Source: Agromyces archimandritae
GTDB taxonomy: Bacteria > Actinomycetota > Actinomycetes > Actinomycetales > Microbacteriaceae
Assembly: GCF_018024495.1 (NCBI RefSeq)
Contig: NZ_CP071696.1
Location: 2,666,001 to 2,730,000 of the forward strand
Direction: 5' to 3'
DNA: 64,000 bases
The translations under genes and the position numbers were made by a program. The notes under the pieces were generated by a model that was given only the letters and a program-made list of their open reading frames with translations, searched no databases and was not told the DNA's origin. Of the stretch, positions 55,162-62,614 are shown in pieces (position 1 is the first letter of the stretch; every line of letters starts with the position of its first letter).

Positions 55162-55792
55162 CGCCACGCGCCTTCGGCCGTTTCAGCCCGGGGACGAGCC
55201 GTTCCTCACGGACATCTGCGTGAGAACCGCGGCGTCGGGCGAAGACGCGACGGGGCAGCTGCCGGACGACTCGCTCTGGGCCAACATCTATGCGCTGCCA
55301 TACGCGGCGCGGCACCCCGACCTGACATTCGTCGTCACCGATGACCGCGACGAGCCGATCGGTTACGTGCTCGGAACGGACGACACGGATGCGTTCGAAC
55401 GGTGGTTCGCGGCGGAGTACTGGCCGGCCGTGGCGCACCGGTGGCCGGAGCGCGGGAACGCCGAAGACGAGGTCGATCTCAGCGCAGAGCAGGCGAAGGA
55501 AGCACGGCTGGTGGGCATCGCGTCCGGGATCGGCTCGCACGCATCGCCGCACGCGACGAGGTACCCCGCGCACTTGCACATCGACCTTCTGCCGCAAGCA
55601 CAGGGCTCCGGATGGGGGCGGAAACTCATCGACGCACTCGCCGACGCGCTCCGTGAACGCGGCGTGCCCGGCATCCACCTCGGCGTCGGCGTGAACAACG
55701 CGAACGCGATCGCCTTCTACCAGCACCTCGGCTTCGTGCCCCTCAACGACGACTCAACCGCTCTCGGCTACGACCTGACCGTGGCCGAATAG
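55154..55792 (+). CDS. GNAT acetyltransferase resembling the OGA C-terminal domain
   Basis: 212 residues. The start RLRPFQPGDEPFLTDICVRTAASGEDATG, the ANIYALPYAARHPDLTFVV block and the acetyl-CoA loop LPQAQGSGWGRKLIDAL, followed by VGVNNANAIAFYQHLGF, recall bacterial proteins related to the acetyltransferase-like end of O-GlcNAcases. Last gene of the salvage operon, so an amino-sugar substrate is plausible but unproven. An alternative ATG at 55142 is equally reasonable. Confidence 0.8.
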   Translation: MADATRLRPFQPGDEPFLTDICVRTAASGEDATGQLPDDSLWANIYALPYAARHPDLTFVVTDDRDEPIGYVLGTDDTDAFERWFAAEYWPAVAHRWPERGNAEDEVDLSAEQAKEARLVGIASGIGSHASPHATRYPAHLHIDLLPQAQGSGWGRKLIDALADALRERGVPGIHLGVGVNNANAIAFYQHLGFVPLNDDSTALGYDLTVAE

Positions 55793-55812
55793 GCGCGCTC
55801 GGCGACCGTCCC

Positions 55813-55960
55813 CTACCCCCACGTCGGCAGCGGGACGTGCAGCTGCCGGAAGAGTGAGGGCACGGGGATCGCCGTCCAGACGGGGGAGAAGAAGAGGGTG
55901 ACGAGGAGGACGGCGGCGAGGAAGACGCCGACGGTGGCGAGGCCGTGTGTGCGGCGCCAT
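55813..55960 (-). pseudogene. Relic of the mannosyltransferase 3' end
   Basis: About 148 bp closely match the 3' end of the gene at 57481-59154. Translated, both read RGLATVGVFL-type sequence through VPxLFRQLH to PTWG and the same TAG stop, with scattered substitutions. No upstream part of the gene is present. It bounds the left side of the 56.1-57.4 kb island. Confidence 0.88.
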
Positions 55961-56085
55961 CGGTCGAAGAGCAGCCGCTCGAAGGGTGGACCGGCCCCGG
56001 GAGCGAGCCATGTTCGAGGGAGCGAGTTGGGTGCGTACTGTTCCGTGAATGCTGCGCATGTCCGACCTTCGCTCCCTCCGGCCAA

Positions 56086-56091
56086 TACTGT
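56086..56091 (+). promoter_or_regulatory. -10 element for the island operon
   Basis: TACTGT, six nt before the ATG at 56098. Confidence 0.5.
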
Positions 56092-56097
56092 TCTGCC

Positions 56098-56631
56098 ATG
56101 ACGATGATCAGCGATTTCCTCCTGCGAGACGGATCTCACGACGAGTATGCATCGACCCTGGAGATGAACCCGCTGACGGACCGTGACGCTCTCTTGGAGG
56201 CTCAGATCCTCGACATTCGGCTCGATGCGCTGACTCGCATGGTCGGCGTGATCTTCGACTTGCGTCAAGCACTTCAGCTTCGCCAGGGCAACACCGGTCT
56301 CCTCGTCGGTCGCGGCGTGCGCGCGGCGGCGTGGACCGGTTCAGCAAGGGACACAGCCTTGACTGCGTGGACGGTCGGCGGATCCGTGCCGAAGGTCCGG
56401 AACCGAGGGTTCACACTCGACCTTGCGATGTGGCCTGCTCCGGGAGCCCGGCTCGAACTCACTGCTGAGAGCGCGGCGTTCTTCACCGGAGATGCTCCAG
56501 GCCTTGGAGAGGCGCCGCCGGATCTTGACGTGAACGATCGGCGAATGATCTCCGACGGGCTTGCGGGGTGGGGCTCACCGTTCGAACCCGTCGCCGCCGC
56601 CTTCGTGGCCCCCGCGCGAGGAGCAGCATGA
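56098..56631 (+). CDS. Hypothetical protein 1 of a three-gene island, 177 aa
   Basis: Soluble, acidic, no signal peptide. Residues 20-65 look helical (LTDRDALLEAQILDIRLDALTRM); a beta-rich half follows, with RNRGFTLDLAMWPAPGARLELTAESAAFF. I do not recognise the family. It starts a three-gene operon with tight overlaps whose base composition is less GC-extreme than flanking genes, lying next to a gene relic. Proteins of this size in such settings are often immunity or toxin-partner proteins, which is only a guess. Confidence 0.7.
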   Translation: MTMISDFLLRDGSHDEYASTLEMNPLTDRDALLEAQILDIRLDALTRMVGVIFDLRQALQLRQGNTGLLVGRGVRAAAWTGSARDTALTAWTVGGSVPKVRNRGFTLDLAMWPAPGARLELTAESAAFFTGDAPGLGEAPPDLDVNDRRMISDGLAGWGSPFEPVAAAFVAPARGAA

Positions 56632-57050
56632 GGTTCGACAGCAAGGTCGCCCGGTTGGTTCCCGACTCCGTTCGGTACGCGGCGATCGGTCTGCTTGTCG
56701 TGAGCGCCTTGGAGGTCGTTCATATAGCGGTGAACGGGTGGCGCGAAGCAGTGACGGGCGAACCTTGGATGTTCAATGCCGGAATCATGGTGTTCGCGTT
56801 CGTCGCGGTGTTCGTCGCCGGGCCTCCGATCCTGTTGCGGATGCTGGTGCTCCGCGGGTCCCGTTGGTCTGCGCTGGTCATCTCCGCGTATGCGGTCTGG
56901 TTGACGTCGACGTTGCTGTTGTTCCCGGACGTCCTCGCGGTCGTCACGACGGTCGTCATCCTCACGGTCGTCGTCCTTGTCTGGACACGGTCGGCGCTCG
57001 CGTTCGCCCGTGCCGGGCAGGCGAAGCCTCGGAAGGCAGAGCTCGAGTGA
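56628..57050 (+). CDS. Hypothetical membrane protein 2 of the island, 140 aa
   Basis: Four predicted membrane helices (about 17-36, 50-70, 80-100, 105-125), including VVTTVVILTVVVLVWT, then a basic tail ending KPRKAELE. The ATG overlaps the previous stop as ATGA. Family unknown. Confidence 0.7.
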   Translation: MRFDSKVARLVPDSVRYAAIGLLVVSALEVVHIAVNGWREAVTGEPWMFNAGIMVFAFVAVFVAGPPILLRMLVLRGSRWSALVISAYAVWLTSTLLLFPDVLAVVTTVVILTVVVLVWTRSALAFARAGQAKPRKAELE

Positions 57051-57424
57051 GGTACGAGATGTTGCCTGGTTTCGCAAACGTGTACTTGGAGGACAGCTGG
57101 GTGCTCGGTATTCGCTCGCGGCCGGGAGTGCTCGAGTTCGATCTCGAGCTGGTGCTTACCGAGGAGCATCCCCTTTTCCGACCGCCAAACTCCGACGAGC
57201 AATACTGCTATCGGAACGCCCGGCTGCTGTTCCAGGGCGTCACAGATCTGAGGTGGGGTAACCAGGACGCGAGCCGCCCAGCTATCGATGCGAACGGCAG
57301 CATCGACTTCGGTTCGATCGATTGCTTGGAGCCACACGACGGCATGTACGTCGTGGTCGGCGATTTCGGTCGTATCCAGGTGAGCGCGGATCCACCGGTG
57401 ATCGACTACACCTGCCGCTGGTAG
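57047..57424 (+). CDS. Hypothetical protein 3 of the island, 125 aa
   Basis: Soluble and beta-rich. Notable are VYLEDSWVLGI, LELVLTEEHPLF, EQYCYRNARLLFQGV and an aromatic end VIDYTCRW. The pattern resembles small proteins of unknown function found in polymorphic-toxin neighbourhoods, but I cannot name a family. GTG start overlapping the stop of the membrane protein; ATG at 57059 is an alternative. Confidence 0.68.
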   Translation: MRYEMLPGFANVYLEDSWVLGIRSRPGVLEFDLELVLTEEHPLFRPPNSDEQYCYRNARLLFQGVTDLRWGNQDASRPAIDANGSIDFGSIDCLEPHDGMYVVVGDFGRIQVSADPPVIDYTCRW

Positions 57425-57480
57425 ACGCCCGCGTGGACGGTTCGGCATGCCTGTGAACGGACCGCTGACAGACCTCCGTC

Positions 57481-59154
57481 CTACCCCCACGTCGGCAGCC
57501 AGAAGTGCAGCTGCCGGAAGAGCGGGGGCACGGGGATCGCCGCCCAGACCGGATAGAAGAAGAGGGTGACGAGGAGGACGGCGGTGAGGAAGACGCCGAC
57601 GGTGGCGAGGCCGCGTGTGCGGCGCCATTCGGGGTCGGTGGGGCGGCCGACGATGAGGCCGATGACGAAGACGAGCGCGAGGATCGTGTAGGGCTGGAAG
57701 GCGATCGTGTAGAACTGGAACACGGTGCGCTCGGAGTACATGAGCCACGGCAAGTACCCGGCGACGAGGCCCATCAGGATGAGGCCGACGCGCCATTCGC
57801 GGTAGCGGGCGAGGCGGTAGACGAGGTAGAGCACGGCTGCGGCGGCCGCCCACCAGATGAGCGGGTTGCCGATGCCCATGATCGATTCGACGCAGCTGCC
57901 GGCGCCGCATGTCGGCGTCTCCTGGGTGTGGAAGTACATGTTGGTCGGGCGGATCATGAGCAGCCAGCTCCACGGGGCCGCCTGCCACGGGTGCGGCGAA
58001 TGCACGCCGATGTGGTAGTCGTATGCGCTCGAGTGGTAATGCCAGAGGCTCTGCAGCGCCGTCGGCACCCAGGCGAAGAGTCCGCCGGCGGCGTTCGCCG
58101 GGTCTTCAGCCCAGTGCCGGTCGTAACCGCCTTCGGTGGCGAACCATCCCGTCCAGCTCGCGAGATAGACGACGAGCGCGACCGGCAGGTACAGCAGCAC
58201 GGTCACCGGGCCCTGCTTGAGGATCGCCGCCGACGCCCAGAACGGCAGGCCGGCGCGGCGGCGCGCCAGGGCATCCACCACCACCAGGTACACGCCGAAC
58301 GCGGCGAGGAAGTACAGCCCCGACCATTTCACCGCCGCCGTCGCCCCGAACGCTGCCCCCGCGGCGAACACCCACGGTCTCGCCCACAGCGCCGGCCCCC
58401 AGCCGGGGTCGGCCCCTGAGGCTCGTGCGGCATCCACTCGCCGGCGCAGCCGCTCCTCCGACCATCGTCGGTCGAGCAGCACGAACCAGAACCCGAGCAG
58501 GGCGAAGAACATCACCCAGGTGTCCAGCAGCGCCACCCGCGACAGCACGATCGCGTGCCCGTCGACGGCGAGCAGGAGGCCGGCGACGACGGCGAGCGCG
58601 GTCTGCCCGAAGAGACGGCGGGCGACGAGGGTGAGGATGAGGACGGCGAGTGTTCCGGCCAGCGCGGTCGTCGCACGCCACCAGAATGCGTCGCCGGCGC
58701 CGAAGGCGGCCATGCCGAGGCCGATCATCCATTTGCCGAGCGGCGGATGCACGACATACGAGGGGTCGCTGCCGAACACGTCGGTGTCGCCGGCTTCGAA
58801 GGAGGCGTTGGCGTCGTCGGGCCAGGTCGCCTCGTAGCCGAGGTGGAGGAGGGTCCACGCGTCCTTCACGTAGTAGGTCTCGTCGAAGACGAGGGCGTGC
58901 GGATGCCCGAGGTTCCAGAACCGCAGGATGCCGGCGAGGAGGGTGACGGCGATGGGCCCGGCCCACGTCCATGCGCGGCGGCGGCCGGGGGTGGACAGCA
59001 TGCGCGCCCACCAGCGGTCGAGGCCGCTGCCGCGGGGTTCGTCGGGCGCGTCGGGTTCGCGGATGCCGACTTCCCCGTCTTCGGTTCGGGGGGTGGATGT
59101 CCGGGCGCCGGCTCCGGTCGCCTCACGCGTTCCGGCGTCCCCCGCAGCATCCAT
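57481..59154 (-). CDS. Protein O-mannosyltransferase (PMT family)
   Basis: 557 residues with about 11 membrane helices. The first external loop has the catalytic FDETYYVKD (Asp91, Glu92), and VVHPPLGKWMIGLG is the PMT signature; the C-terminal PMT 4TM region ends in PTWG. It transfers mannose from polyprenyl-phosphate mannose to Ser/Thr of secreted proteins at the outer face of the membrane. It is divergent from rsmI, the common actinobacterial order. A copy of its last 148 bp lies beyond the island at 55813-55960. Confidence 0.92.
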   Translation of the reverse strand: MDAAGDAGTREATGAGARTSTPRTEDGEVGIREPDAPDEPRGSGLDRWWARMLSTPGRRRAWTWAGPIAVTLLAGILRFWNLGHPHALVFDETYYVKDAWTLLHLGYEATWPDDANASFEAGDTDVFGSDPSYVVHPPLGKWMIGLGMAAFGAGDAFWWRATTALAGTLAVLILTLVARRLFGQTALAVVAGLLLAVDGHAIVLSRVALLDTWVMFFALLGFWFVLLDRRWSEERLRRRVDAARASGADPGWGPALWARPWVFAAGAAFGATAAVKWSGLYFLAAFGVYLVVVDALARRRAGLPFWASAAILKQGPVTVLLYLPVALVVYLASWTGWFATEGGYDRHWAEDPANAAGGLFAWVPTALQSLWHYHSSAYDYHIGVHSPHPWQAAPWSWLLMIRPTNMYFHTQETPTCGAGSCVESIMGIGNPLIWWAAAAAVLYLVYRLARYREWRVGLILMGLVAGYLPWLMYSERTVFQFYTIAFQPYTILALVFVIGLIVGRPTDPEWRRTRGLATVGVFLTAVLLVTLFFYPVWAAIPVPPLFRQLHFWLPTWG

Positions 59155-59160
59155 GCGCCC

Positions 59161-59166
59161 ATGCTA
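59161..59166 (-). promoter_or_regulatory. -10 element for the mannosyltransferase gene
   Basis: TAGCAT on the minus strand, six nt before the ATG at 59154. Confidence 0.5.
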
Positions 59167-59225
59167 GGGGAGCGGCCGCGCCCGGCGCAGAGGCGCACGG
59201 CCGGGCGAGCCGGGCGCACGTGCGG

Positions 59226-59231
59226 GAGACT
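59226..59231 (+). promoter_or_regulatory. -10 element that decides the rsmI start
   Basis: GAGACT, six nt before the ATG at 59238. Confidence 0.4.
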
Positions 59232-59237
59232 TGGGGC

Positions 59238-60062
59238 ATGATCATCCTCGCGGCCACGCCCATCGGAAACCTCGGCGATGCGTCGGCGCGCCTGCGGGAG
59301 ACGCTCGAGACGGCATCCACCGTCGCCGCCGAAGACACCCGCGTCGCCCAGCGCCTGTTCGCCGGCCTCGGCATCGCCAACCGGCCGAAGCTCATCGCCC
59401 TGCACGAGCACAACGAACGGCAGAAGGCGGCCGAGCTCGCCGAGTTCGCCCGCGACGCCGACCTCGTCGTGCTGACGGACGCCGGGATGCCGACGGTCTC
59501 CGACCCCGGGTTCCCGCTCGTGTCGGCCGCGGTGGATGCCGGGGTCGAGGTCACCGTGGTGCCGGGCCCGAGCGCGCCGGTGACGGCGCTTGCGGTGTCG
59601 GGGCTGCCGAGCGACCGGTTCGCGTTCGAGGGATTCCTGCCGCGCAAGGCCGGGGATCGCGCCCGCCGTCTCGCGGGACTGGCCGCAGACGAGCGCCCCC
59701 TCATCTTCTTCGAGGCGCCCTCGCGGCTGGCGGCGAGCCTCGCCGACCTGGCGACCGCGTTCGGCGCGGATCGGCGCGCGGCCGTCTGCCGTGAGCTCAC
59801 GAAGCTGCACGAGGAGGTGCGGCGCGGCACCCTCGCCGAGCTCGCCGAATGGGCGGCCGGCGGGGTGCGGGGCGAGATCTGCATCGTCGTGCACGGCGCC
59901 CCGCCGCCCGTCGCCGACGCCGATGCGGCCCTCGGGCGGGTGCTCGAACTCGTCGACGGCGGCGAACGGCTGAAGGATGCGGCCGCGCGCGTCGCCGGCG
60001 ACACCGGCCTCAGTCGCCGCGAGCTGTACGAGGCGGCTCTCGCCGCCCGCCGGGAGCGGTAG
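59238..60062 (+). CDS. rsmI: 16S rRNA (cytidine(1402)-2'-O)-methyltransferase
   Basis: 274 residues, tetrapyrrole-methylase fold. It opens IILAATPIGNLGDASARL, then AAEDTRVAQRLF, TDAGMPTVSDPG, VVPGPSAPVTALAVSGLPSDRFAFEGFLPRK and FFEAPSRL. All are diagnostic of RsmI, which methylates the 2'-OH of C1402 in the decoding centre of 16S rRNA using SAM. Length standard. The following gene is convergent. Confidence 0.96.
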   Translation: MIILAATPIGNLGDASARLRETLETASTVAAEDTRVAQRLFAGLGIANRPKLIALHEHNERQKAAELAEFARDADLVVLTDAGMPTVSDPGFPLVSAAVDAGVEVTVVPGPSAPVTALAVSGLPSDRFAFEGFLPRKAGDRARRLAGLAADERPLIFFEAPSRLAASLADLATAFGADRRAAVCRELTKLHEEVRRGTLAELAEWAAGGVRGEICIVVHGAPPPVADADAALGRVLELVDGGERLKDAAARVAGDTGLSRRELYEAALAARRER

Positions 60063-60065
60063 GGC

Positions 60066-60503
60066 TCAATCGCTCGGCCGCCCGACCGGAACGACCCGCA
60101 GCAGGTGGGCGAGCCCGAGGAAGTCCTCGACGTTCGTCGTGTAGAGCGGCAGCCCGCGTGAGGCGGCGATCGCGGCGATCATCTGCTCGGCGACGCGAGC
60201 GCGCGGCGAACGGCCGGCGTTCCGCACGGCGGCGATGACCTGTCCGTACGAGCGGGCGGCTTCGGCATCGAACGGCAGCGGTTCGAAGACGGCCTCGGCG
60301 CGTTGCAGGACGTCGAGGCGCGCGGCGCGTTCGAGCGCGTCGTCGGTGGCGTGGATGCCGGCGGCGAGTTCGGCGAAGGTGATCGCGCTGACGGAGGCCT
60401 CGTCGGGCAGCACGGTCTGGTCGAGCCGGGCGAGGTGGATGAGGATGTTCGTGTCGAGGAGGCCCCGCGGGATGCGGGCCGAGCGCGTGCCGTCAGCGGG
60501 CAT
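60066..60503 (-). CDS. vapC: PIN-domain toxin (VapC type)
   Basis: 145 residues. The acidic residues of the PIN ribonuclease site are Asp17 (LLDTNILIH), Glu44 (TFAELAAGI) and Asp127 (TTNVEDF). At the usual third Asp position the chain has Glu106 (VAEQMIAAIAA), a conservative change. VapC toxins cut tRNA or rRNA. The start overlaps the antitoxin stop by 11 nt, the normal arrangement. Confidence 0.9.
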   Translation of the reverse strand: MPADGTRSARIPRGLLDTNILIHLARLDQTVLPDEASVSAITFAELAAGIHATDDALERAARLDVLQRAEAVFEPLPFDAEAARSYGQVIAAVRNAGRSPRARVAEQMIAAIAASRGLPLYTTNVEDFLGLAHLLRVVPVGRPSD

Positions 60504-60762
60504 AGGGGTCGTCGACGGTGTGGTCGCTCGCGGCGTCGAGGTCGGCGCGGAACCGGTCGGGATCGGGGGCGGCGGCGCCGCGCCAGGCGGCGAGGAGTCG
60601 CGCGGCCGGCACGAACTCGCGTCGCCGGCGCAGCGGGATGAGTTCGGCGATGCCGCGGCCGTCGCGGGTGACGGTGAAGCCCTCGCCGCGTTCGACGGCG
60701 TCCATGATCTCGCGCGAGCGCATGCGCAGGTCGCGCTGGCTGAGGTCGTGCGGCAGGCTCAT
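60493..60762 (-). CDS. vapB: Antitoxin (Phd/YefM-like VapB)
   Basis: 89 residues. The N-terminal DLSQRDLRMRSREIMDAVERGEGFTVTRDGRGIAELIPL is the Phd/YefM DNA-binding fold; the C-terminal half (about 50-89) is the flexible toxin-binding tail. It neutralises the PIN toxin and should repress its own promoter through the palindrome just upstream. The ATG at 60762 is six nt after TACCAT. Confidence 0.88.
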   Translation of the reverse strand: MSLPHDLSQRDLRMRSREIMDAVERGEGFTVTRDGRGIAELIPLRRRREFVPAARLLAAWRGAAAPDPDRFRADLDAASDHTVDDPYAR

Positions 60763-60768
60763 GCCCCA

Positions 60769-60789
60769 ATGGTAGCACCAGGTGCCACC
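60769..60789 (-). promoter_or_regulatory. vapBC promoter and palindromic operator
   Basis: 60771-60789 is a 19-bp near-perfect palindrome (GGTAGCACC A GGTGCCACC, one mismatch). It overlaps the minus-strand -10 TACCAT (60769-60774), the layout expected for antitoxin autoregulation. Confidence 0.65.
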
Positions 60790-60834
60790 GTGTAGCACGG
60801 ATCGCCGTGCGCGGGCATCCGTAGGCTGGCCGCA

Positions 60835-61382
60835 TGTGCGCGCGCTCGCCGCGAGCGGCACCGAGGTGCTCGTGCCCGTGCGGAACCGGGAGAAGAGGGA
60901 GCGGGCGGCAGCCGGCATCCGCTCATCGGCCCCGGAGGCCCGCATCGCCCTCGCCGACCTCGATCTCGCCCGCCTCGACTCGGTGCGGGCGTTCGCCGGC
61001 GGGCCGCACGAGCCCGTCGGCCTCCTGGTGCTGAACGCCGGCGTCGTCACCGCGGGCGAGCACGGCGCCAGCACCACCGCCGACGGCTTCGACCTCGCGA
61101 TGCAGACGAACTTCCTCGGCCACGCGGAGCTCGTGCTCGGGATGCTGCCGCGGCTCCGCGAGGCGGGCACACGGGTCGTGGTGCAGTCGAGCCTCGCGGC
61201 GGCGTTCGGCCGCATCCCCGGGCGTCGTCTCGCATCGGGTGCGGATGCCGCGGCGCGATCCCTCCGCGGCTACCGCCGATCGAAGATCGCCCTCGCGCGA
61301 ACGCGCGCCGTTCGCCGGCTTCGGCGATCCGGAGGCGGGCCGGTCCGTCTGGGAGTTCGCCGAGCGGATCCACGCCGGCTGA
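60835..61382 (+). pseudogene. Decayed short-chain dehydrogenase/reductase gene
   Basis: The frame shows SDR middle parts: LVLNAGVVTAG (the NAG motif), MQTNFLGHAELVLGMLP, VVVQSSLAAAFG and YRRSKIAL (the YxxxK catalytic pair). The N-terminal nucleotide-binding TGxxxGxG is missing. Part of the segment between the Ser and Tyr regions is deleted. The 3' end continues in another frame (EFAERIHAG and TGA at 61380-61382). At least three lesions show it is not functional. Confidence 0.78.
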
Positions 61383-61465
61383 ATCCCCGCCCGACACGCG
61401 GACGCCTCGACTCCCGCGCGCGAGCGGAGGAGAATAGGAGCGGAACCCGGGGAAGGGGGTCCGAG

Positions 61466-62557
61466 ATGGCACGCGCAGTGCGGTTCTCCGAATTCGGCGG
61501 CGTCGAAACCCTCGAGGTCGTCGAGGTGCCTGATCCGCAGCCCGGCGAGGGCGAGGCGATCGTCGAGGTCGTCGCGACCGGGTTGAACCCGGTGGAGATG
61601 TCGATCCGCTCGGGGGCGCATCCGTCGCGCTGGCCCGTGGAGTTCCCGGCCGCGCAGGGTCGCGACCTCGCCGGCATCGTGCGCGAGGTCGCCGACGACG
61701 TCGACCGGTTCGAACCGGGCGACGAAGTGCTCGGCTGGGTGGATCGCGGCGCGCAGGCCACGCTCGTCGCCGTGCCCGTCGGCCAGCTCGTGCCGAAACC
61801 GAAGGAGCTCCCGTGGGAGGTCGCCGGTTCCGTCTACGTCGCCGGCACCACGGCGTGGGCGGCGATCGACACGGCCGCTCCGGGCCCGGGCGACACGGTC
61901 GTCGTCACGGCCGCCGCCGGCGGCGTCGGCTGCCTGACCGCGCAGCTCGCCCTCGAACGCGGCGCGCGCGTCATCGGTACGAGCGCCGAGGAACGCCTCG
62001 ACTTCCTGCAGCAGTTCGGCATCGAAGCCCTCGCGTACGGCTCCGACCTCGAGCGGCGGATCCGCGACCTCGCGCCGGGCGGCGTCAGCGCCTTCTTCGA
62101 CTTCCTCGGCGGGCAGGCCGACATCGCCCTCGGGCTCGGGGTGCCGCCGGCGCGCGTGCTCACCATCACCGACTGGGATGCGGTCGAGGAGCACGGCGTC
62201 ACCAAGCTCTACGCGGGCGACCGCATCGCGCTCGAACGCGTGACGGCGCGCCTGGCCGCGCACCGGCTGCAGCTGCCGATCGCCGACGTGTTCCCGCTCG
62301 ACCGCGTGCAGGATGCGTACCGCGCCCTCGAGAAACGCAGCGCCGCCGGCAAGATCGTGCTCGGCATGGACCTCGTCGACTACCCGGGCCAGCGGGTGCA
62401 GGGCGTCGACATCAAAGAGCAGGATGCGACCCTCGGAACGCTGACCCCGCACGAACGGCTCCGCAGCGAGGAGGCCGTGCCGGCCGCGATCGGCGACGGC
62501 AGCGTCCGCCGCCGCCACCGCGAGGAGCGCGAACGCGACGAGGAGTCCGAGCGCTGA
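61466..62557 (+). CDS. NADP-dependent oxidoreductase (zinc-free MDR, quinone-reductase type)
   Basis: 363 residues. GroES-like N domain (VVATGLNPVEMSIRSG, FPAAQGRDLAGIVREV), nucleotide loop VVVTAAAGGVGCLTAQLALERGARVIGT with AAxxGVG in place of GxGxxG, and a usual C-terminal KIVLGMD. No zinc ligands are seen. An extra hydrophilic tail of about 55 residues follows the family end. Substrate unknown, likely quinones or enones. The ATG at 61466 is preceded by GGAAGGGGG; the open frame continuing upstream is the SDR relic. Confidence 0.88.
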   Translation: MARAVRFSEFGGVETLEVVEVPDPQPGEGEAIVEVVATGLNPVEMSIRSGAHPSRWPVEFPAAQGRDLAGIVREVADDVDRFEPGDEVLGWVDRGAQATLVAVPVGQLVPKPKELPWEVAGSVYVAGTTAWAAIDTAAPGPGDTVVVTAAAGGVGCLTAQLALERGARVIGTSAEERLDFLQQFGIEALAYGSDLERRIRDLAPGGVSAFFDFLGGQADIALGLGVPPARVLTITDWDAVEEHGVTKLYAGDRIALERVTARLAAHRLQLPIADVFPLDRVQDAYRALEKRSAAGKIVLGMDLVDYPGQRVQGVDIKEQDATLGTLTPHERLRSEEAVPAAIGDGSVRRRHREERERDEESER

Positions 62558-62601
62558 GGGCGCAGCCCCGTCACACGAGCGGGGCATCCACTCGCGGCCC
62601 A

Positions 62602-62607
62602 TAGAAT
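62602..62607 (+). promoter_or_regulatory. -10 element for metG
   Basis: TAGAAT, seven nt before the ATG at 62615. Confidence 0.55.
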
Positions 62608-62614
62608 TGCACGC

